DNA from: Bacteroidales bacterium
GTDB lineage: Bacteria; Bacteroidota; Bacteroidia; Bacteroidales; Muribaculaceae
Assembly (NCBI GenBank): GCA_004553485.1
Contig: SFLG01000062.1
Coordinates: 1-9,734, forward strand
DNA length: 9,734 nucleotides
Reading direction: 5' to 3'
Below are positions 6,041 through 9,734 of the stretch, one piece after another; the stretch's first letter is position 1, and each line of letters opens with the position of its first letter. Both the position numbers and the translations under genes were made by a program. Under the pieces are notes generated by a model, which saw nothing but the letters and a program-made list of their open reading frames with translations, was not told where the DNA came from and made no database searches.

Positions 6041-9000
6041 ATGATCATCTCTACATTGGTTAAGCGCACTGCGCTTACTCTTGCACTTGGGGTGTCGTGC
6101 GTGCTGACGTATGCTGAGACTTTCGTTCACGAAGGTATCATCTACACCAACACGGGCACAAACTGCCAGGTGAAGAAAATCGGCACCAAGCTGACCGACA
6201 CCTCGGTAGCCGCCCCCACAGCCTACACCGGCGACATCGTCATCCCCGCCACCTTTGAGCGCAACGGCAAGACCTACACCGTCACCACCTTTGCCTCGGG
6301 CGTCTTCAAGGGCCAGGTAGGCATCACCTCGCTGACCGTCCCCGAGACCATCGTCAAACTCCCGTTAGGTGTTTGCCAGGATTGCTCCAATCTTACCAGT
6401 GTCACTCTTCACGACAAGCTCACCGACATAGGCAACAACGCCTTTGCCAACTGCACAAGCCTTGAAGAGCTCACCGTTCCCCCTCTGGTAACTAAATTCG
6501 ACAACAAGCAGCTGATGGGTTGCACCGCCCTCAAGAAAATCGTCTTCGCCGACGGCGAGAAAGAGATTTCGATCAAGGCCGGCGCTTTCGGCAACTACTC
6601 CAACGGTTCGTTTGCCGCCGGTACTTCGGCATGGGAAAAGATCGAATACGTCGAGGTCAACCGTCCCATGGCCACCGTCACCAACGCCGAGCAGCCCTTC
6701 CGCAACGCCAAACCCCTGACCACCGTCGTTCTGGGTGGCCACTTCAACAGCGTGCAGAGCGCAATGTTCCAGAACAGCCGCAAGCTGGCTTCGGTTACCA
6801 TCACAGCCCCCATCACCGAGTTAGGTGCCAACGCCTTCGAGAACACCGGTATCACCGAGTTCACCATCCCCGCCGGCGTCACCACCGTCTCTTCGGGCCT
6901 GTTCCGCAACTGCACCGACCTCACCAAGGTAACTCTGCACGAGGGCGTGACATCCATCCAGTCGATGGCCTTCCAGGGCTCGTTTGTCAGCGACATCAAC
7001 CTCGTTGACGCCATCGAGAGCATCGGCTCGTACGCCTTTGACAACAGCCGTCTGGCCGGCGACATCAACCTGCCCGCCTCGCTCGCCGTCATCGGCAACA
7101 ACGCCTTCGCCAACAACCGCGACCTCACCGGCCTGGCCATCCCCGCCGGCGTGGCTTCGATAGGCGACGCCGCCTTCTACGGCTGCTCGTCGCTGGCAAA
7201 AATCACCGTTGCCGCCGAGAACCAGGCCTACGCTTCGGTCAACGACAACATCCTCGCCTCCAAAGACGGCAAGTGCCTGATCGCCGTCGCTCCCATGAGC
7301 ACCGTCACCGAGCTCAGCGGCGCTTACGAGGAAATCACCCGCTATGCCGCCTACAACATCACCGGCATCACAAAGGTCAACCTCCCCTCGTGCGTCAAGT
7401 GGGGCGACTACTCGCTCTTCGGCACCGGCATCACCGAGCTGGCCGTACGCGGCACCGTAGGCCGCAACGTGGCTTCGGACTGCGCAAGCCTCGCCAAGAT
7501 CACCGTCTCGGGTCAGGAAATCCCCGAGGGCATCGCCGCCAACTGCAGCAGCCTCACCGAGGTGGTCCTCAACGACCCCGTCACCAACGTCAAGGCCCGC
7601 GCCTTCTACAACTGCACCTCGCTCAAGGAGGTTAACCTCGGCACCATCCTCGCCATCATCGAGGCCGACGCCTTCACCGGCTCGGGCATCGAGACCATCA
7701 TCACCGGCGCCGCACGTCCCGCCGCTCTGGCCGACGGCGTATTCACCAGCGCCTACTCCAACGTAACAGCAAAAGTTCCCGCCGCCTTCGCCGACGCTTA
7801 CCGCCAGGCCCCGGGCTGGAGCTTCCTCAACATCGTCGGTGACGAGAACATCGCCGCCGGCCCCACCGACATGGGTATGCCCAACGGCATCTACTTCGCC
7901 GGCGAGGACGGCCACATCTATGCCGCCTACGACAAAGACCGCACCAACTTCACCAAGTACGATGTCGGCGGCGTGGCTCACACCTTCCAGCTGCGTGAGT
8001 TCAGCAACCGCATCTACGGCGCTTCGGCCGGTGTCAAGTTTGTCTACAGCGCCTCGGCCGCTTCCGAAGGCGACGGCAAGCTCTTCTACATCTCGCAGCT
8101 CGGCGGCAACATCTTCCAGGCCGTAGTGCTCGACAACGCCGGCAACAACGCCTACAAGGACCCCTTCTCGCTCGACGTTTACAACGAGACACTCTACGTC
8201 AACGACCGCAACGTCGCTGTCCTCAAAATTCCCGCCAACGCCATCTCGCTGCCCCAGGACTATCCCTCGTGGATGGAGAACAACTGGATGGGCTACTATA
8301 ACAATCCCTGGGCTTTCGGCTGCATCAAGGCCGGCTGGTCCATCATCTCGTCCGACCCCGCCAACCCCGAAGCCGAGCCCGAATTCTGGCTGGGCATGAA
8401 GACCAACGGCCAGGGCATCTTCCGCTTCAAGGAAAGCAACATCGGCGAAAGCTCCGCCAAACCCGGCAAAAAGCCCGAGAACAGCGAATTCCTCACCGGC
8501 GTGGCCCCCATCTTCACCACCTTTAACATCGACGAGGCCAACCGCCAGATGTACATCTACATCGAGCGCATCGGCACCGGCGCCGACCAGATCAAGGGCG
8601 GTCTCTACCGCATCTCTCTCGACGACCTCATCGCCTTCGGCACCAACAGCGACATCGCCACTCTCAAGAGCAAACTCCAGCTCATCGACGGCGCTCCCGT
8701 CAAGTACGAAGGCTCGGCAACAAACGAGCACGTAGGCATCTCGCAGCTCTGCTTCGACGCCGACAAGCAGTACATGTACTGGTGCTACCGCGCTCCCTCG
8801 GCCGAGGAAGCCGCCAACACCGAGGCTCAGAGCGAGGCCGACCAGCTTAAGGGCCGCTACTACTGGGCCGAGAAGTACGACGCCGCCAACCCCCTCCACC
8901 AGTCGGGTATCAAGCGCATCAAACTCGGCGAGGCCAACCCCACCGTCGAGATGGTAATCCCCGGTGCCGTAGGTTACGGCGTAGTTCCCGTCAACTTTGA

Positions 9001-9244
9001 AGGCTCCGAGGCTCCCGGTGCCGGCGTAGACGACATCGTCAGCGACGCTGCCGCAACCGATATCACCGTCACCACCGACGCCATCACAGCCAACACCGCC
9101 GCCACCGTCAAGGTTTACGACATGAACGGCGCCAACGTCCTCAGCGTCAGCCTCAATGCCGGCCAGAGCGTTGCCATCGACGGCCTCGGCCACGGCGCCT
9201 TCATCGCCGTCGCCAACGGCAAAGCCACCAAGTTCGTCCGCTAA
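6041..9244 (+). CDS. Secreted BspA-like leucine-rich repeat protein with sorting-like C-terminus
   Basis: A 1067-residue exported protein. Residues 1-25 form a signal peptide (basic VKR, hydrophobic core, probable cleavage after TYA). Residues about 60-575 are LRR_5/BspA-type repeats with recurring cores such as IGNNAF, NCTSL, GCSSLAKITV and IPAGV; the VPAAFADAYRQAPGW stretch (579-593) is a typical end of such domains. Residues about 605-985 form an unassigned region rich in aromatic residues and Gly, with strand-like repeats (GIYFAGEDGHIYAAY, KLFYIS, ETLYVNDRNVAVLKI, GLYRIS) that could be a beta-propeller-like fold; this is a guess. Residues about 1000-1067 resemble a type IX secretion type A sorting domain (VKVYDMNGANVLSVSL, GAFIAVANGKATKFVR). 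BspA-like proteins often bind host proteins or other bacteria, so a surface adhesion role is possible but unproven. No secretion-system gene is nearby. Codons are mostly C-ending except a T/A-rich patch near 6360-6420. It is a single-gene unit with its own promoter and terminator. Confidence 0.85.
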   Translation: MIISTLVKRTALTLALGVSCVLTYAETFVHEGIIYTNTGTNCQVKKIGTKLTDTSVAAPTAYTGDIVIPATFERNGKTYTVTTFASGVFKGQVGITSLTVPETIVKLPLGVCQDCSNLTSVTLHDKLTDIGNNAFANCTSLEELTVPPLVTKFDNKQLMGCTALKKIVFADGEKEISIKAGAFGNYSNGSFAAGTSAWEKIEYVEVNRPMATVTNAEQPFRNAKPLTTVVLGGHFNSVQSAMFQNSRKLASVTITAPITELGANAFENTGITEFTIPAGVTTVSSGLFRNCTDLTKVTLHEGVTSIQSMAFQGSFVSDINLVDAIESIGSYAFDNSRLAGDINLPASLAVIGNNAFANNRDLTGLAIPAGVASIGDAAFYGCSSLAKITVAAENQAYASVNDNILASKDGKCLIAVAPMSTVTELSGAYEEITRYAAYNITGITKVNLPSCVKWGDYSLFGTGITELAVRGTVGRNVASDCASLAKITVSGQEIPEGIAANCSSLTEVVLNDPVTNVKARAFYNCTSLKEVNLGTILAIIEADAFTGSGIETIITGAARPAALADGVFTSAYSNVTAKVPAAFADAYRQAPGWSFLNIVGDENIAAGPTDMGMPNGIYFAGEDGHIYAAYDKDRTNFTKYDVGGVAHTFQLREFSNRIYGASAGVKFVYSASAASEGDGKLFYISQLGGNIFQAVVLDNAGNNAYKDPFSLDVYNETLYVNDRNVAVLKIPANAISLPQDYPSWMENNWMGYYNNPWAFGCIKAGWSIISSDPANPEAEPEFWLGMKTNGQGIFRFKESNIGESSAKPGKKPENSEFLTGVAPIFTTFNIDEANRQMYIYIERIGTGADQIKGGLYRISLDDLIAFGTNSDIATLKSKLQLIDGAPVKYEGSATNEHVGISQLCFDADKQYMYWCYRAPSAEEAANTEAQSEADQLKGRYYWAEKYDAANPLHQSGIKRIKLGEANPTVEMVIPGAVGYGVVPVNFEGSEAPGAGVDDIVSDAAATDITVTTDAITANTAATVKVYDMNGANVLSVSLNAGQSVAIDGLGHGAFIAVANGKATKFVR

Positions 9245-9265
9245 CCCACCGGCCAACCCTCACCT

Positions 9266-9339
9266 CCGGGTTAAGGCAACCCCAAACCCGGATTGAGGCA
9301 ACCCAAGACACAGCTTAGCCCCACCGGGTTAGACAATCC
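9266..9339 (+). repeat. Degenerate short direct repeats after the LRR gene
   Basis: Three related units occur: CCGGGTTAAGGCAACCC (9266-9282), CCGGATTGAGGCAACCC (9288-9304) and CCGGGTTAGACAATCC (9324-9339). In addition TCCGGGTT (9265-9272) pairs perfectly with AACCCGGA (9285-9292) across a 12-base loop, so the first two units form a hairpin about 20 bases after the stop codon. No T-run follows. Function unknown. Confidence 0.55.
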
Positions 9340-9366
9340 AGAACCAATCCCACCTCCCTATACCTC

Positions 9367-9401
9367 CAGGGTCGCACCTCCGGGCGCGGCCCTGATTTTT
9401 T
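9367..9401 (+). terminator. Probable intrinsic terminator of the LRR gene
   Basis: CAGGGTCGC (9367-9375) pairs with GCGGCCCTG (9386-9394), nine pairs with one G-T, around a 10-base loop, followed by A and six T (9396-9401). It lies about 125 bases after the stop codon. An overlapping alternative hairpin, CCTGAT with ATCAGG (9391-9409), has the T-run in its loop. Confidence 0.58.
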
Positions 9402-9734
9402 GTATCAGGCCCATTTTACGGCACATAGTTTTACGGTGCAATGTGAGACACTTTTCAAAACGTCCACCGAAAGTCCCGCCATCATACATTTACGCAGGCA
9501 ATTGGCATTGTCAATGTGGGATGCTTTTCAAAACGTCCCTACCGGGCTGAACGTTATATGTACTATATTTCCGGTTTTACCATTTTCCGTCCCAACCCCC
9601 AACAGTGCATTCTGCAACCCCCATTTCATGTCAAATAGTGCGTTCTGATAAATTTTCCGGTGTCTTTAAACCGGCGGTGGCATGGATTTTTTGAGGCAAA
9701 ATGTTGTGGGGACGGGGCATTGGGGGCCGACGAG
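9402..9734. repeat. Gene-free tail with short repeats
   Basis: No coding region is supported at the 3' edge. A 27-base sequence occurs twice 73 bases apart (9439-9465 and 9512-9538; 24 of 27 identical), sharing CTTTTCAAAACGTCC; the second copy is part of an imperfect palindrome, 9518-9539. TTTTACGG is repeated at 9414-9421 and 9429-9436. A 14-base sequence, AACAGTGCATTCTG, recurs at 9634-9647 with two changes. CCGGT/ACCGG (9657-9661 with 9670-9674) is a small hairpin with no adjacent T-run. This resembles intergenic repeat debris. Confidence 0.5.

Noticed and set aside
6821..9256. Long 811-codon open frame antisense to the LRR gene
   Set aside because: It is a by-product of the strong C-ending codon bias of the sense gene, which removes stops from the opposite strand. 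Its translation is Gly/Val/Asp/Ala-rich low complexity with no domain.
9293..9648. Small open frames in the 3' tail
   Set aside because: They run through a probable terminator and direct repeats, have atypical composition and no recognisable motif.
1..9734. CRISPR array, tRNA, rRNA, toxin-antitoxin or defence system
   Set aside because: No regularly spaced repeats, tRNA-like or rRNA-like sequence, and no defence protein motif was seen on either strand.

Overview
The window looks like Bacteroidales chromosome, most likely a gut commensal near Muribaculaceae (family-level placement is inference). The evidence is Bacteroidetes-type promoters (TTTG, 19-20 bases, TAnnTTTG), starts without clear Shine-Dalgarno sequences, a gene order known from Bacteroides relatives, and a BspA-like leucine-rich repeat protein ending in a type IX secretion-like tail. 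Coding DNA is GC-rich with mostly C-ending codons; intergenic DNA is AT-rich.

Layout. 1-351: a strong bidirectional hairpin terminator (97-139) ends an upstream unit, followed by a promoter (150-181) and a structured leader of about 160 nt. 352-4447: four co-directional genes for phenylalanine and tyrosine synthesis: prephenate dehydratase (pheA type), a class I/II aminotransferase, a DAHP synthase-chorismate mutase fusion, and prephenate dehydrogenase (tyrA type). 4483-5568, minus strand: an acyltransferase-3 membrane protein, convergent with the operon. 5569-6040: a divergent regulatory region with one promoter facing each way. 6041-9244: a 1067-residue secreted BspA-like LRR protein with a C-terminal sorting-like domain. 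9245-9734: no gene; a probable terminator and several short degenerate repeats.

How the genes work together. The fusion enzyme makes DAHP, which enters the shikimate pathway (its middle steps are encoded elsewhere), and its mutase half converts the returning chorismate to prephenate. PheA and TyrA split prephenate into the phenylpyruvate and 4-hydroxyphenylpyruvate branches, and the aminotransferase probably finishes both. The entry step and the whole terminal branch are thus one transcription unit.

I see no convincing undescribed multi-gene system. The least explained signal is in the operon's non-coding DNA: a related sequence plus hairpin precedes both pheA and tyrA, the pheA leader has a Tyr-rich frame and a Phe-containing mini-ORF, and a 15-bp tandem duplication covers the stop codon of the DAHP synthase gene. 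The unassigned 370-residue domain between the LRR and sorting domains is the main protein-level unknown.
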